Origin: Erwinia tasmaniensis Et1/99
Lineage (GTDB): Bacteria; Pseudomonadota; Gammaproteobacteria; Enterobacterales; Enterobacteriaceae
Direction: 5' to 3'
Assembly: GCF_000026185.1 (NCBI RefSeq)
Contig: NC_010694.1
Span: 1,178,001-1,242,000 of the forward strand
DNA: 64,000 bases
Positions 10,380-20,058 of this stretch are shown piece by piece. The stretch's first letter is position 1. Every line of letters starts with the position of its first letter. A program made the position numbers and the translations under genes. The notes below the pieces were generated by a model. The model made no database searches and had not been told where the DNA came from. It saw only the letters and a program-made list of their open reading frames with translations.

Positions 10380-10847
10380 TTACGCGTTTTGGAGGTAATT
10401 CATCACGATATCGTGATGATTACTGGTTTTGAAGTCGTCGAAGACTTTCTCAACTTTACCCTCGGCGTCAATCAGGAAGCTGGTGCGGTGTATGCCGTCA
10501 TAGGTTTTTCCCATAAAGGTTTTTTCGCCCCAAATGCCAAACTGGTTGCTGACCTGATGATCTTCATCAGATAGCAGGGTGAAGTTCAGCAGCTCTTTTT
10601 CGGCGAAGCGCGATAGCTTTTCCGGTTTATCGGTGCTGATGCCCAGTACGTCAACCCCAACGTTTTTCAGCTGGTCCATACTGTCACGCAGACCGCAGGC
10701 CTGAACGGTGCAGCCCGGCGTCATGGCTTTCGGGTAAAAGTATACCAGGACGCGCTGCCCCTGGAAGTCGGTTAGGTTTATCTGTTCACCATCCTGATCG
10801 GGCAGGCTAAATTTCGGTGCCATATCGCCGGCTTTCAGTGGATTCAT
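10380..10847 (-). CDS. bcp: Thiol peroxidase Bcp (BCP-type peroxiredoxin)
   Basis: 155 residues. It reduces hydrogen and organic peroxides using thioredoxin. The peroxidatic Cys46 lies in TPGCTVQACGLRD, with the resolving Cys51 five residues on, as in E. coli Bcp (45/50, one residue offset). It is followed upstream by gcvR on the same strand, 58 bp away, as in E. coli. Confidence 0.95.
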   Translation of the reverse strand: MNPLKAGDMAPKFSLPDQDGEQINLTDFQGQRVLVYFYPKAMTPGCTVQACGLRDSMDQLKNVGVDVLGISTDKPEKLSRFAEKELLNFTLLSDEDHQVSNQFGIWGEKTFMGKTYDGIHRTSFLIDAEGKVEKVFDDFKTSNHHDIVMNYLQNA

Positions 10848-10905
10848 TACTACTCTCCGTTAGTTATCGTCATAAATTAAGGGGACATTACACCCGTTTC
10901 GCACC

Positions 10906-11463
10906 TTAAACGCCGTGGTGGGAAACGGCTTTAATAGTGCCTTGAGCGTGTAACTCTGTACATAGCTGATGGAAGGCCGGTTCAATAAAAGAAGCATCCT
11001 GGCTGCCCGGGCTGTGCGCCGTTATTTGAACGTAGAGCAGCGGGGGCTTATTGTCTTGCGCTGGCTGCGTGCGTGAAACCAGCTCCGCAATATTCATCTG
11101 GTGCGTATCAAATAGATCGGTAAAGCGCTCAATGATATGTGGGGAATCTGCCACTTCTACCTGTACCCACACCGTGGCTGGCATCGATGGCCGCAGGCTG
11201 GCATTGGTGCGTTTCATCACGACCAACAGCTCCAGTTCGGCCCCTTTCAACGGAAGCGTGGACTCAATCAGCGTTATCGCATGCCAGCTGCCGGACAGCA
11301 GCATGATAAAGCTAAACTCTTCGCCGAGAATAGCAAGACGGCTATCTTCGATATTACATTCGCAGCTGCTGACATGACGAGTAATGGTATTGACGATCCC
11401 GGGACGGTCAACGCCCAGTGCGGTGATAACCAGGTGGTGTTGCGATGGCTGCGGCAAAATCAA
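10906..11463 (-). CDS. gcvR: Glycine cleavage system transcriptional repressor GcvR
   Basis: 185 residues with two ACT-type modules (about 8-80 and 95-170; ALGVDRPGIVNTITRHV and VEVADSPHIIERFTDLF). In E. coli GcvR binds GcvA and, without glycine, keeps the gcvTHP operon off. It has no DNA-binding domain of its own. It is divergent from dapA, an arrangement conserved in enterics. Confidence 0.93.
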   Translation of the reverse strand: MILPQPSQHHLVITALGVDRPGIVNTITRHVSSCECNIEDSRLAILGEEFSFIMLLSGSWHAITLIESTLPLKGAELELLVVMKRTNASLRPSMPATVWVQVEVADSPHIIERFTDLFDTHQMNIAELVSRTQPAQDNKPPLLYVQITAHSPGSQDASFIEPAFHQLCTELHAQGTIKAVSHHGV

Positions 11464-11600
11464 GCTTCCTGTCTAAATGCTAATAACAGTAAGGTAAACA
11501 TAAAAAAAACTGCTGACAAGCACATAGGCCTACCTGCGCGCTTGCTTTTATTACACTGTCAAACGTACCATGAAGCACTTGTTTGTCGAGGGGATGACTA

Positions 11601-12479
11601 ATGTTTACGGGAAGTATTGTTGCGCTCGTTACACCGATGGATGACAAAGGAAATGTCTGCCGCGCGAGCCTGAAAAAACTGATCGATTATCATGTTGCCA
11701 GCGGAACTTCGGCAATTGTTTCTGTTGGAACGACCGGCGAGTCAGCCACCCTAAGCCACGATGAACATGGTGATGTGGTTCTGCTGACGCTGGAATTAGC
11801 CGATGGGCGTATTCCCATCATTGCCGGCACCGGGGCTAATGCTACCGCTGAAGGCGTCTGTTTGACTAAACGTTTTGAAAATTCAGGCGTTGTCGGTTGT
11901 CTTACTGTAACCCCCTATTATAACCGTCCGACGCAGGAAGGGTTGTACCAGCACTTTAAAACCATTGCGGAAAATACCGAACTGCCGCAAATGTTGTACA
12001 ACGTTCCCTCGCGTACCGGCACCGATCTCCTGCCGGAAACCGTTGGTCGCCTGGCCAAAATAAAAAATATTATCGGAATAAAAGAGGCCATCGGGAACTT
12101 ATCGCGGGTAAGTCAGATCCAACAGCTGGTAAATGATGACTTTGTGTTGGTAAGTGGCGATGATGCTACCTCACTGGACTTCATGCAGCTGGGCGGGCAC
12201 GGGGTTATCTCCGTGACGGCAAACATCGCCGCGCGCGAAATGGTTGAACTCTGTGCTTTGGCACGGCAGGGTAACTTTGCGCAAGCACGCCTCCTGAACC
12301 AGCGCCTGATGCATTTGCATCAGAAACTGTTTGTGGAACCCAATCCTATCCCGGTGAAATGGGCCGCGAAACGATTAGGATTAATAGCAACCGATACGCT
12401 GCGTCTACCCATGACGCCGCTGACCGATGCCGGTTGTTCGGTTGTTGAGCAGGCGCTTAAAGATGCAGCCCTGCTTTAA
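11601..12479 (+). CDS. dapA: 4-hydroxy-tetrahydrodipicolinate synthase DapA
   Basis: 292 residues. It condenses pyruvate with aspartate semialdehyde, the first committed step to lysine and meso-diaminopimelate. The Schiff-base Lys161 ([10 protein letters not shown]), the catalytic Tyr133 ([10 protein letters not shown]) and the GTTGE pyruvate loop are all at E. coli positions. The ATG follows GAGGGGATG. bamC lies 15 bp downstream on the same strand, the conserved dapA-bamC operon. Confidence 0.97.
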   Translation: MFTGSIVALVTPMDDKGNVCRASLKKLIDYHVASGTSAIVSVGTTGESATLSHDEHGDVVLLTLELADGRIPIIAGTGANATAEGVCLTKRFENSGVVGCLTVTPYYNRPTQEGLYQHFKTIAENTELPQMLYNVPSRTGTDLLPETVGRLAKIKNIIGIKEAIGNLSRVSQIQQLVNDDFVLVSGDDATSLDFMQLGGHGVISVTANIAAREMVELCALARQGNFAQARLLNQRLMHLHQKLFVEPNPIPVKWAAKRLGLIATDTLRLPMTPLTDAGCSVVEQALKDAALL

Positions 12480-12494
12480 ATTTAGGGAGAATTG

Positions 12495-13526
12495 ATGGTT
12501 TACTCAGTACAAAAGTCCGCGGTAGCGAAAGTGGTGGGACTGTCTATAGTGATGCTGCTTGCAGCCTGTTCCAATGACCAGCGTTACAAGCGTCAGGTAA
12601 GCGGTGATGAATCCTACCTACAGGCCACCGATCTTAGCGATTTGCACGCGCCTGCTGGCATGATCCTGCCAATACAAAACGGCGACTTCGATGTTCCGCC
12701 CGTCAATGGAAAAGGCGCGGTGGGTAAGCAGCTTGATATCCGTCCACCGGCACAGACTCTGGCGCTAATGAACGGTACCCGCAGCCAGTTTGCCGGTAAC
12801 ACCGGTACGCTGCTGATTGACAGCCGTAGCGGCTCCATCTGGACACAGGTGATTGAGGTGGTTCAGGCCGCTAACTTCCCTATAGCCGATCGTCAGGATG
12901 CCCGTCAAACCCTGACCACCGACTGGGTTCAGTGGAACCGGGCAGATGAAGACAATCAGTACCGTGGCCGCTACCAGCTGAGCGTTCAGCAACAGGGTAG
13001 GCAGCAGGCGCTGATGGTGAAGCTACTTGAATTGCAACAGCAGGACAAAGTGGTTAACTCTCCGGTACAGATCCAGCGTTACACGGCGCAGATGTTAAAC
13101 GAAATCAGTGCGGGCCTGGACAAGATAGAAACCCACCGTGAAGATGCGGCAGCAAGCCGTAGCCCGACGCAAATTGATGTACAGAGCGGCGCCGATGATA
13201 CCGGCCTGCCTAACCTGATCCTGCGCGCGCCGTTCAACGTGGTCTGGCAACGCCTGCCTGCTACGCTGAAACGCATTGGTATGCAGGTCAAGGATGACAA
13301 CCGTTCGCAGGGTAGCCTGAAAGTGTCATACAGCGCACCGGACAGCAGCACCTTCGATGAGCTGGGAGCCAAAGACCCGCAACTGAAAAATGGTGATTAC
13401 AAACTTCAGGTCGGTGACCTGGATAACCGTAGCAGCCTGCAGTTACTCGATCCGAAAGGGCATCCGTTGACCCAGTCGCAAAATGATGCGCTGGTGGCGG
13501 TGTTCCAGGCCGCTTTCAGCAAGTAA
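12495..13526 (+). CDS. bamC: Outer-membrane assembly lipoprotein BamC
   Basis: 343 residues. A type II signal peptide with lipobox LLAAC gives a lipid-anchored Cys at about residue 25. The unstructured N-terminal segment [17 protein letters not shown], which in E. coli lies on BamD, is conserved, followed by two helix-grip domains. The Bam complex inserts beta-barrel proteins into the outer membrane. The ATG at 12495 is preferred over the TTG just before it because GGGAGA lies at proper spacing and it matches the E. coli N-terminus. Confidence 0.94.
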   Translation: MVYSVQKSAVAKVVGLSIVMLLAACSNDQRYKRQVSGDESYLQATDLSDLHAPAGMILPIQNGDFDVPPVNGKGAVGKQLDIRPPAQTLALMNGTRSQFAGNTGTLLIDSRSGSIWTQVIEVVQAANFPIADRQDARQTLTTDWVQWNRADEDNQYRGRYQLSVQQQGRQQALMVKLLELQQQDKVVNSPVQIQRYTAQMLNEISAGLDKIETHREDAAASRSPTQIDVQSGADDTGLPNLILRAPFNVVWQRLPATLKRIGMQVKDDNRSQGSLKVSYSAPDSSTFDELGAKDPQLKNGDYKLQVGDLDNRSSLQLLDPKGHPLTQSQNDALVAVFQAAFSK

Positions 13527-13531
13527 GCCAC

Positions 13532-13557
13532 AAGGCCGGAAACCCTCCGGCCTTTTT
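13532..13557 (+). terminator. bamC terminator
   Basis: AAGGCCGGA (13532-13540) pairs with TCCGGCCTT (13546-13554), with T residues following, directly after the bamC stop. Confidence 0.88.
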
Positions 13558-13568
13558 AATTTGGCGCT

Positions 13569-13611
13569 GCGTAAACGATTGCTTCGGTTTTTCAACCGCG
13601 GAACATATAAT
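13569..13611 (+). promoter_or_regulatory. purC promoter with candidate PurR box
   Basis: GCGTAAACGATTGCTT (13569-13584) is an imperfect match to the PurR operator. A TATAAT follows at 13606-13611. The operator would overlap the -35 region, the expected place for repression of purC. Confidence 0.65.
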
Positions 13612-13719
13612 TCCGCCAGACAAATTTTAACGGGTGGGTTCTGCCTGCCCGATGGTTATCTACCTGCGGCCTGAATGATGCCGGGTACAGTTCATTATCG
13701 TTGGAGTGGAGTTAACAAG

Positions 13720-14433
13720 ATGCAAAAGAAAGCTGAGTTGTATCGCGGAAAAGCGAAAACCGTTTACAGCACTGAAAACCCGGATCTGTTGGTACTCGAA
13801 TTCCGTAACGATACGTCAGCGCTGGACGGTGAGCGTATCGAACAGTTCGATCGTAAGGGAATGATTAACAATAAGTTCAATCATTTTATTATGACCAAAC
13901 TGCAGGAAGCCGGTATCCCAACGCAGATGGAGGCCCTGCTCTCTGATAACGAAGCGTTGGTTAAAAACCTGGATATGGTACCGGTGGAATGCGTGATACG
14001 TAATCGCGCAGCGGGTTCTTTGGTGAAGCGCCTGGGCGTGGAAGAGGGCATGATCCTTAATCCCCCCCTGTTTGACCTGTTCCTTAAAGATGATGCTAAA
14101 CACGACCCGATGGTGAACGAATCCTATTGCGAAACGTTTGGCTGGGTAAGCCAAACGCATCTGGCGCGGATGCGCGAACTGACGTACAGGGCGAACGAGG
14201 TACTCAGCAAGCTGTTTGCCGATGCGGGCCTGATCCTGGTGGACTTCAAACTTGAGTTCGGCCTGTTTAAGGGCGAAGTGGTATTAGGCGACGAGTTTTC
14301 CCCGGATGGCGCACGCCTGTGGGACAAAGACACTCTGAATAAGATGGATAAAGACCGTTACCGCCAAAGCCTGGGTGGCCTGATAGAAGCCTACGAAGAA
14401 GTGGCAAACCGTCTGGGCGTGAAGCTGGACTGA
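13720..14433 (+). CDS. purC: SAICAR synthase PurC
   Basis: 237 residues, equal to E. coli. ATP-dependent ligation of aspartate to CAIR in purine synthesis. [16 protein letters not shown] is the conserved N-terminus, and [15 protein letters not shown] and the DFKLEFG motif are visible. The ATG at 13720 is chosen because it starts this N-terminus and has GGAG upstream; an open frame to 13675 is ignored. Confidence 0.97.
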   Translation: MQKKAELYRGKAKTVYSTENPDLLVLEFRNDTSALDGERIEQFDRKGMINNKFNHFIMTKLQEAGIPTQMEALLSDNEALVKNLDMVPVECVIRNRAAGSLVKRLGVEEGMILNPPLFDLFLKDDAKHDPMVNESYCETFGWVSQTHLARMRELTYRANEVLSKLFADAGLILVDFKLEFGLFKGEVVLGDEFSPDGARLWDKDTLNKMDKDRYRQSLGGLIEAYEEVANRLGVKLD

Positions 14434-14461
14434 TTTACCCTTATTTACCGCGCAGTGCCGG

Positions 14462-14484
14462 GGCCAGGGAAACCTGGCCTTTTG
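14462..14484 (+). terminator. purC terminator
   Basis: GGCCAGG (14462-14468) pairs with CCTGGCC (14473-14479), GAAA loop, then TTTT. Confidence 0.82.
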
Positions 14485-14584
14485 CATAATATCACGCGCT
14501 TTTTCGCGTTTTCTGGTTTTCCCCGCCTTCTGCGACTAAAATCGACTCAGCCATAAAACAAGAATCAATTTCAAGGGGACAGTT

Positions 14585-15439
14585 ATGCGTTGGCAAGGGC
14601 GTCGCGAAAGCGACAATGTGGAAGACCGCCGTGATCAGTCAGGCACCGTTGGCGGTGGGCGCATGCGCATTCCCCGTGGTAAAGGCGGCATCGCTCTGCT
14701 GATTGTGGTGATAGTGGCTGGTTACTATGGTTACGACCTCAGTCCGTTATTGAGCGGCGGAAGTTCTTCCGTTGCGCCGACAACCCAGCAGCAGTCGTCA
14801 CCGAAGGATGATGAGGCCGCGCAGTTTACCCGCACCATTTTTGCTATGACCGAAGACACCTGGCAGCAGCTGTTCCAGAAAATGGGCAAAATCTGGCAGG
14901 CCCCCACCCTGGTGATGTACCGCAATCAAACATCGACCGCCTGCGGCAGCGGTCAGTCGGCCATGGGGCCTTTCTACTGCCCGGGCGACCGTAAGGTTTA
15001 TATCGATCTTTCATTTTATGACGAAATGAAAACCAAACTCGGGGCGGGAGGGGAGTTCGCCCAGGGCTATGTCATCGCCCATGAGGTTGGACACCATGTG
15101 CAGCACCTGCTGGGGATCGATCAGAAAGTGCGTCAGATGCAGCAGGGAGCTAACCAGACCCAGGTGAATCAGCTGTCGGTGAAGATGGAACTTCAGGCAG
15201 ACTGCTTTGCTGGCGTCTGGGGCTACTATATGCAGCAGGAGAAGGTGCTGGAAACCGGCGATCTTGAATCGGCGCTTAACGCGGCTCAGGCGATTGGTGA
15301 TGACCGCCTGCAGCAGCGCAGTCAGGGGCGCGTGGTGCCGGACAGCTTTACCCACGGCACTTCACAGCAACGCTACAGCTGGTTCAAAAAAGGTTTCGAC
15401 GGTGGCAATCCCGCTCAATGTAATACCTTTGCCGATTAA
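14585..15439 (+). CDS. ypfJ: Neutral zinc metallopeptidase-family protein YpfJ
   Basis: 284 residues, close to E. coli YpfJ. One N-terminal membrane helix (about 35-48) follows a basic segment, so the bulk is probably periplasmic. HEVGHH at 166-171 is a zinc-protease motif, and [13 protein letters not shown] may supply the third ligand. Substrate and role are not established. It is followed after 6 bp by tmcA, so the two are likely co-transcribed. Confidence 0.9.
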   Translation: MRWQGRRESDNVEDRRDQSGTVGGGRMRIPRGKGGIALLIVVIVAGYYGYDLSPLLSGGSSSVAPTTQQQSSPKDDEAAQFTRTIFAMTEDTWQQLFQKMGKIWQAPTLVMYRNQTSTACGSGQSAMGPFYCPGDRKVYIDLSFYDEMKTKLGAGGEFAQGYVIAHEVGHHVQHLLGIDQKVRQMQQGANQTQVNQLSVKMELQADCFAGVWGYYMQQEKVLETGDLESALNAAQAIGDDRLQQRSQGRVVPDSFTHGTSQQRYSWFKKGFDGGNPAQCNTFAD

Positions 15440-15445
15440 ACATCG

Positions 15446-17446
15446 GTGAGTGATTTGCTCAAGGCGACAGGCCAAATCGAAAGGCTGGGCTGGCGTCGCC
15501 TGCTGGTCATCAGCGGTGATGCTTCCTGGTGTGAACAGCAGGCCGCCGTCTGTATGGCGCAACTTCCCGGTGACTGGTTGACGGTGGGCGAACAGCCGCT
15601 TACCGCGCAGTACTGTACGCCGCAGGCGGTACGGACGCTGCTTGGACGCGAGCTTCACCACGTTCTTTTTGATGCCCGGCGAGGTTTCCATGCCGAAGCG
15701 TTGGCAGCGCTGGCTGGAACGCTGCAAGCCGGAAGCTGGCTGGTGATGCTGGTTCCCGAATGGCAACGGTGGCCGCTTCAGCCAGATACTGATTCAATAC
15801 GCTGGAGCGAAGGCGACAGCCCCATTCCCTCTCCTTTTTTTATCCACCGTTTCCAGCAGCTGCTGCTGGAAGATAACCGTATTGTGCTGTGGCGTCAGCA
15901 TCATGGCTGCTCCGTACCCGATTTGCCTGACCCGCTGACCAGGCCGGGTGATAACAGCGGTCAGCAGCAGCAGGTACTGGCCGCACTCCTGTGCGCTAAG
16001 CCTGGAATCTATGTGGTGACCGCCGCGCGTGGCCGTGGCAAATCGGCGCTGGCAGGGATGCTGGCCGCGCGCTGGCCGGGGCTTAGCCTGGTGACCGCTC
16101 CTGCGAAAGTCTCAACGGACGTGCTGGCTCACTATGCCGGAGAGCACTTCCGGTTTGTCGCTCCCGATCGGCTGCTTGCTGAAGCGCACCGGCTGCGGGC
16201 CGGCATCGACTGGTTGCTGATTGATGAGGCCGCAGCCATCCCGTCACCTCTGTTACAGCAGCTGGTTGCCCTGTTCCCTTATGTGCTGATGACGACAACG
16301 GTTCAGGGCTATGAGGGCACCGGGCGCGGCTTTTTGCTGAAGTTTTGTGCCGCGCTGCCGAACGTTACCGCTCATCAGCTGGATTTGCCGTTGCGCTATG
16401 CGGCGGAAGATCCGCTGGAACAGTTTATCAGCCGGGCGCTGCTGTTCGAGGATGCGGTATCTGCTCCCCGGCCAGATGCGGTGGATATCCGGTCTTTAGA
16501 GCAGGGCGACTGGGCGCGCCGTCCCGATCGCATGGCCGCCGTCTACCGGTTATTGACCAGCGCCCACTACCGAACGTCCCCCCTCGATCTGCGCCGGATG
16601 ATGGATGCTCCCGGCATGCATTTCAGCGCGGCGCTGCAAGGGGATGATATCCAGGGCGCGTTATGGCTGGTGGATGAGGGCGGGCTGAGCGCCGAACTTG
16701 CCACCGCCGTCTGGGCGGGTTATCGCCGCCCGCGAGGTAACCTTGTTGCACAGTCGCTGGCGGCGCACGCCGGCCAGCCTGAAGCCCCGCAGCTGCGTTC
16801 GCGGCGTATCAGCCGCATTGCCCTTGCTCCCACGTTGCGCGGGCGCGGTATCGGACAGCAGCTTATATCCCGCAGCTGCCGCGCGGCGAGCGGACTGGAT
16901 TTTCTATCGGTCAGTTTTGGCTTCACGCCGCGGCTGTGGCGGTTCTGGCAGCGCTGCGGTTTTCAGCTGGTGCGTTTTGGTAGTCAGCGCGAGGCCAGCA
17001 GCGGATGTTATACGGCAATGGCTCTCTACCCGTTGACCCGCGCCGGTCAGCGGCTGACGGAGCGGGCGACGGGGCGGCTGGCGCGTGATGGTTACTGGCT
17101 GCGCCAGCTGCTGGATCAGGAAAATTTACCGCTGGCCACGGGCTTCGATGGGCAGCTGAATGAGGATGACTGGCAGGAGCTGGCCGGATTTGCCTGGGCG
17201 CAGCGGCCGTACGAAGCCAGTTTGGCGGCGTTGGGGCGGCTGGTCAGTCAGAAGGCCTGTCGGCTTCCGCTGCTGTACGCTGCACTGATAGAAGGGCAGA
17301 GCGTCACACAGATATGCCAGCATTTTTCCCTGGCCGGGCGTAAGGCGCTGCTGATCGACTGGCGGCGCGAGGCGGAACAGGGATTACTCTTGCTGGATGA
17401 GCCGCGTGCATTGTGCTGCCGCCGGTGGGTTAGCGGATTAGGGTAG
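15446..17446 (+). CDS. tmcA: tRNA(Met) cytidine acetyltransferase TmcA
   Basis: 666 residues. It makes N4-acetylcytidine at the wobble base of elongator tRNA-Met using acetyl-CoA and ATP. Layout: N-terminal domain, a helicase-like ATPase (P-loop GRGKSALAG, DEAA in LLIDEAAAIPSPLL), a GNAT acetyltransferase domain (RISRIALAPTLRGRGIGQQL) and a C-terminal tRNA-binding tail. The start is GTG, 6 bp after the ypfJ stop. Confidence 0.93.
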   Translation: MSDLLKATGQIERLGWRRLLVISGDASWCEQQAAVCMAQLPGDWLTVGEQPLTAQYCTPQAVRTLLGRELHHVLFDARRGFHAEALAALAGTLQAGSWLVMLVPEWQRWPLQPDTDSIRWSEGDSPIPSPFFIHRFQQLLLEDNRIVLWRQHHGCSVPDLPDPLTRPGDNSGQQQQVLAALLCAKPGIYVVTAARGRGKSALAGMLAARWPGLSLVTAPAKVSTDVLAHYAGEHFRFVAPDRLLAEAHRLRAGIDWLLIDEAAAIPSPLLQQLVALFPYVLMTTTVQGYEGTGRGFLLKFCAALPNVTAHQLDLPLRYAAEDPLEQFISRALLFEDAVSAPRPDAVDIRSLEQGDWARRPDRMAAVYRLLTSAHYRTSPLDLRRMMDAPGMHFSAALQGDDIQGALWLVDEGGLSAELATAVWAGYRRPRGNLVAQSLAAHAGQPEAPQLRSRRISRIALAPTLRGRGIGQQLISRSCRAASGLDFLSVSFGFTPRLWRFWQRCGFQLVRFGSQREASSGCYTAMALYPLTRAGQRLTERATGRLARDGYWLRQLLDQENLPLATGFDGQLNEDDWQELAGFAWAQRPYEASLAALGRLVSQKACRLPLLYAALIEGQSVTQICQHFSLAGRKALLIDWRREAEQGLLLLDEPRALCCRRWVSGLG

Positions 17447-17517
17447 GGTTGCCGTTGGTCCACTTACGTTTGCCCGTTTGTTGAAGCGTGGGGACAAATT
17501 TCAGTGCAGTTGCGGTG

Positions 17518-17539
17518 ACCCCGGCCTGTTCGCCGGGGT
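17518..17539. repeat. GC-rich inverted repeat between convergent tmcA and ypfN
   Basis: ACCCCGGC (17518-17525) pairs with GCCGGGGT (17532-17539). No T run follows on either strand, so it is a strong hairpin but not a textbook intrinsic terminator. It could still stop or protect the convergent transcripts. Confidence 0.6.
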
Positions 17540-17557
17540 TGGAGAGGAGAACCGGCG

Positions 17558-17749
17558 TTATTTCTTTTTGGGCCAGTCGTCCTCATCATCATCCCACTTA
17601 TGATTGAAATCCCGGTGCGGCGGAAGGTCTGGCTTGTTGTCCAGATATTTTTTGGGATCGATACGCTTCAGGTCTTTATAGACGTTCATTAGAATGCCAA
17701 CCATCAGCAGGATCACCAGGATCCACCAGTACTCTTTTAACCATTCCAT
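17558..17749 (-). CDS. ypfN: UPF0370 small membrane protein YpfN
   Basis: 63 residues, the E. coli YpfN length. One N-terminal membrane helix ([18 protein letters not shown]) is followed by a charged tail rich in Asp, Lys and Trp ([14 protein letters not shown]). Function unknown. It lies 10 bp after dapE on the same strand, as in E. coli. Confidence 0.92.
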   Translation of the reverse strand: MEWLKEYWWILVILLMVGILMNVYKDLKRIDPKKYLDNKPDLPPHRDFNHKWDDDEDDWPKKK

Positions 17750-17759
17750 TTTTTCACCT

Positions 17760-18887
17760 TTAAGCGACCAGCTGTTCCATAATCCGCTGATACATGCGGC
17801 TGAGCAGCTGCAAATCAGCGGCCTTCACACACTCATCAACTTTATGAATGGTGGCATTCACCGGCCCCAGCTCTACCACCTGTGCACCCATGCGTGCAAT
17901 AAAGCGCCCGTCGGAGGTCCCGCCGGTAGTGAGCAGCTGCGGCCTGATTTCATTATAGTGCTCAACCGCGTTGACCACCGCATCAACAAGCTTGCCCCGT
18001 GAGGTAAGGAACGGCTGGCCGGAGAGTTTCCACTCAATGCTGTAGCGTAACTGATGGCGTTCAAGCAGCGCCTGCACCTTCTGCTGGATCATGACATCGG
18101 TCAATTCGGTGCTGAAGCGGAAATTGAACTGGACGAAACAGTCGCCGGGAATGACATTATTGCTGCCTGTACCGGCCTGCACGTTGGCAATCTGCATACT
18201 GGTTGGCGGGAAGAATTCATTGCCTTTATCCCATTCGGTGGCAACCAGCTCATTCAGCGCGGGCATGGCACGATGTACCGGGTTATCCGCAAGGTGGGGA
18301 TAGGCCACATGGCCCTGTACGCCGTGGATCGTCAGATTAGCGGTGATGGAGCCCCGGCGACCGTTCTTTGCCACGTCACCCACCACTTCCGTGCTGGAAG
18401 GCTCACCGACCAGACAATAATCCAGGCGCTCATGACGCGCCATCAGGGCTTCCACCACTTTTACCGTTCCGTTAGTGGCGCTTGCCTCTTCATCTGAGGT
18501 GATCAAAAACGCCAGACGGCCCTCATGCTGCGGATAGTTAGCAACAAAACGTTCAGCGGCAACGACCATTGCCGCCAGCGAACCTTTCATATCGGCCGCA
18601 CCGCGGCCGTACAACATGCCGTCGCGGATAGTCGGTTCAAACGGTGGATTGTTCCAGCGCGTGACATCACCAGTGGGCACCACGTCGGTGTGACCGGCGA
18701 AGGCCAGGGTTTCCCCCTTGCCGCGCCACGCCCAGAAATTAAGCGTATCGCCAATATTCATCGTCTCAATGGTGAAGCCCAGCGCCTGTAGTCGAGCAAT
18801 CAAGATGGCCTGGCAACCGGCATCATCAGGGCTGAGGGAAGGGCGACGAATAAGCTGTTGCGCCAGCTCAATGACCGGACAGTGCAT
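17760..18887 (-). CDS. dapE: Succinyl-diaminopimelate desuccinylase DapE
   Basis: 375 residues, the same as E. coli. A zinc M20-family hydrolase that releases LL-diaminopimelate in lysine and peptidoglycan precursor synthesis. Metal-site motifs are [22 protein letters not shown] and [10 protein letters not shown]. It starts 2 bp after the yffB stop, so yffB-dapE-ypfN form an operon, as in E. coli. Confidence 0.97.
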   Translation of the reverse strand: MHCPVIELAQQLIRRPSLSPDDAGCQAILIARLQALGFTIETMNIGDTLNFWAWRGKGETLAFAGHTDVVPTGDVTRWNNPPFEPTIRDGMLYGRGAADMKGSLAAMVVAAERFVANYPQHEGRLAFLITSDEEASATNGTVKVVEALMARHERLDYCLVGEPSSTEVVGDVAKNGRRGSITANLTIHGVQGHVAYPHLADNPVHRAMPALNELVATEWDKGNEFFPPTSMQIANVQAGTGSNNVIPGDCFVQFNFRFSTELTDVMIQQKVQALLERHQLRYSIEWKLSGQPFLTSRGKLVDAVVNAVEHYNEIRPQLLTTGGTSDGRFIARMGAQVVELGPVNATIHKVDECVKAADLQLLSRMYQRIMEQLVA

Positions 18888-18889
18888 AG

Positions 18890-19273
18890 TTATGACTTCT
18901 CCTGAATAAACGTCTGATAAGTGGATTCGCTGAAGCCCAACAGCATAGAGCCATCCGGGGCGTGGAGCAACGGGCGTTTAATGATTGCCGGGTGGGCGAG
19001 CATTAATGCCTGCGCGCTGGACGAATTGTTCACCGCGGCACGTTCAGACTCATCCAGTTTCCGCCAGGTGGTTCCACGCGTATTGAGCATCGCCTCCCAG
19101 CCAAGCTTTGCGATAAAGCTCTGGAGCAGCTCCGCGTCGAGCCCGTCAGCGCGGTAGTCATGGAACTGATAATCCACGCCGCTGGCATCCAGATACCTGC
19201 GTGCCTTCTTGATGGTGTCGCAGTTCTTAATGCCGTAGAGCCTCAACACACCTTTTTGAGCATTGTCTTTCAT
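18890..19273 (-). CDS. yffB: ArsC/Spx-family reductase-like protein YffB
   Basis: 127 residues with a thioredoxin fold. [18 protein letters not shown] carries a single Cys, and [12 protein letters not shown] and IIKRPLL are family signatures. In E. coli YffB is suggested to be a glutathione-dependent thiol reductase; its substrate is unknown. It has about nine more N-terminal residues than the E. coli protein. The RBS is weak (GGTAA). First gene of the yffB-dapE-ypfN unit. Confidence 0.9.
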   Translation of the reverse strand: MKDNAQKGVLRLYGIKNCDTIKKARRYLDASGVDYQFHDYRADGLDAELLQSFIAKLGWEAMLNTRGTTWRKLDESERAAVNNSSSAQALMLAHPAIIKRPLLHAPDGSMLLGFSESTYQTFIQEKS

Positions 19274-19673
19274 GGAATATTTACCTTATGGATCGTGCCG
19301 CGTTCAAAACGGGGAGAGCCTGAACCGGCAGCCGTCGTGACTAATCAATTAGTTACAGATAATGCCCTACAGGTGGGTTTCGATCCACACCTTGTACCTG
19401 TTCTTAGCACGGGGCTTATACATTAAGCCTTTATTCTCGCCCATATGGATTAAGAGGCGATAAAGAAAGCGTTGAACCGCCGGATGAAGAGATGGGGATA
19501 AGGTTGTTATACCAGACGCATAACCAGGAGTTTTACGTCTTGTCCGGCCAATGCCGACTGATGTACCCTTCTGTTTTATGTGGTTTTCAACCGGTTTTTG
19601 ATCGATTAGGTGGAGCATAATCACCATCAGTGTCACTTATCAGGCCGAGAAATTTTTTCAGAAGGAGCGCGCG
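19274..19673. other. Gene-poor left flank of the colicin pocket
   Basis: 400 bp between yffB and the 64-codon gene. An 89-codon minus-strand frame (19367-19636) has no good RBS and resembles no family I know. No inverted repeats, IS ends or tRNA remnant were seen. This is the likely left boundary of inserted DNA. Confidence 0.4.
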
Positions 19674-19868
19674 ATGAACTATATGAAAGAGTCTGCTGCA
19701 CATGCGGTTGAAGAAACACGTTCGACTATCGTATTGACCCGCAAAAAAACAACCCGATGTAAGGAATTTTCTCATATTGTCGAGATGGTTTTACAAGAGC
19801 ACCCGGATGCAAAAACCCATATTGACAGTGAAAGCGGGGGCTATGACAAAGTGGTTATTCTTAAATGA
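19674..19868 (+). CDS. Small hypothetical protein next to colicin gene
   Basis: 64 residues, not recognised. The start is supported by a strong AAGGAG about 9 bases before the ATG. The protein is soluble and charged, with no membrane segment (ITEE-poor, Lys/Glu/His rich: KKTTRCKEFSHIVEMVLQEHP). It has a predicted helix in the middle and ends YDKVVILK. It converges on the colicin gene, the position where pore-forming colicins normally have their immunity gene. But those immunity proteins are membrane proteins of about 110-180 aa, so this is probably not one. Confidence 0.55.
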   Translation: MNYMKESAAHAVEETRSTIVLTRKKTTRCKEFSHIVEMVLQEHPDAKTHIDSESGGYDKVVILK

Positions 19869-20058
19869 TCTCTCTACCCGCCGCTACGGCGTGACGGTTC
19901 GCCGGTTTTCCTCTCCCGCCGCGCCAGGCTGGTGGCGGGGAATATTTAAGGCCATACGGGGTAAAGGTGCTGCCGTATCATATTCCCCGCTCAGGTCATT
20001 ATTATCAACGGTTGAGGAAACGTTTGCTTTGTCAAAAACGCAATATGGTCGATAACGA

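Noticed and set aside
19367..19636. 89-codon minus-strand frame left of the colicin pocket
   Set aside because: No RBS, no recognisable family, not enough support to call a gene; no transposase motif found.
19777..20055. 92-codon plus-strand frame ending just before the colicin stop, as a possible immunity gene
   Set aside because: It overlaps the 64-codon gene, encodes a basic soluble peptide without membrane helices, and so does not fit a pore-former immunity protein.
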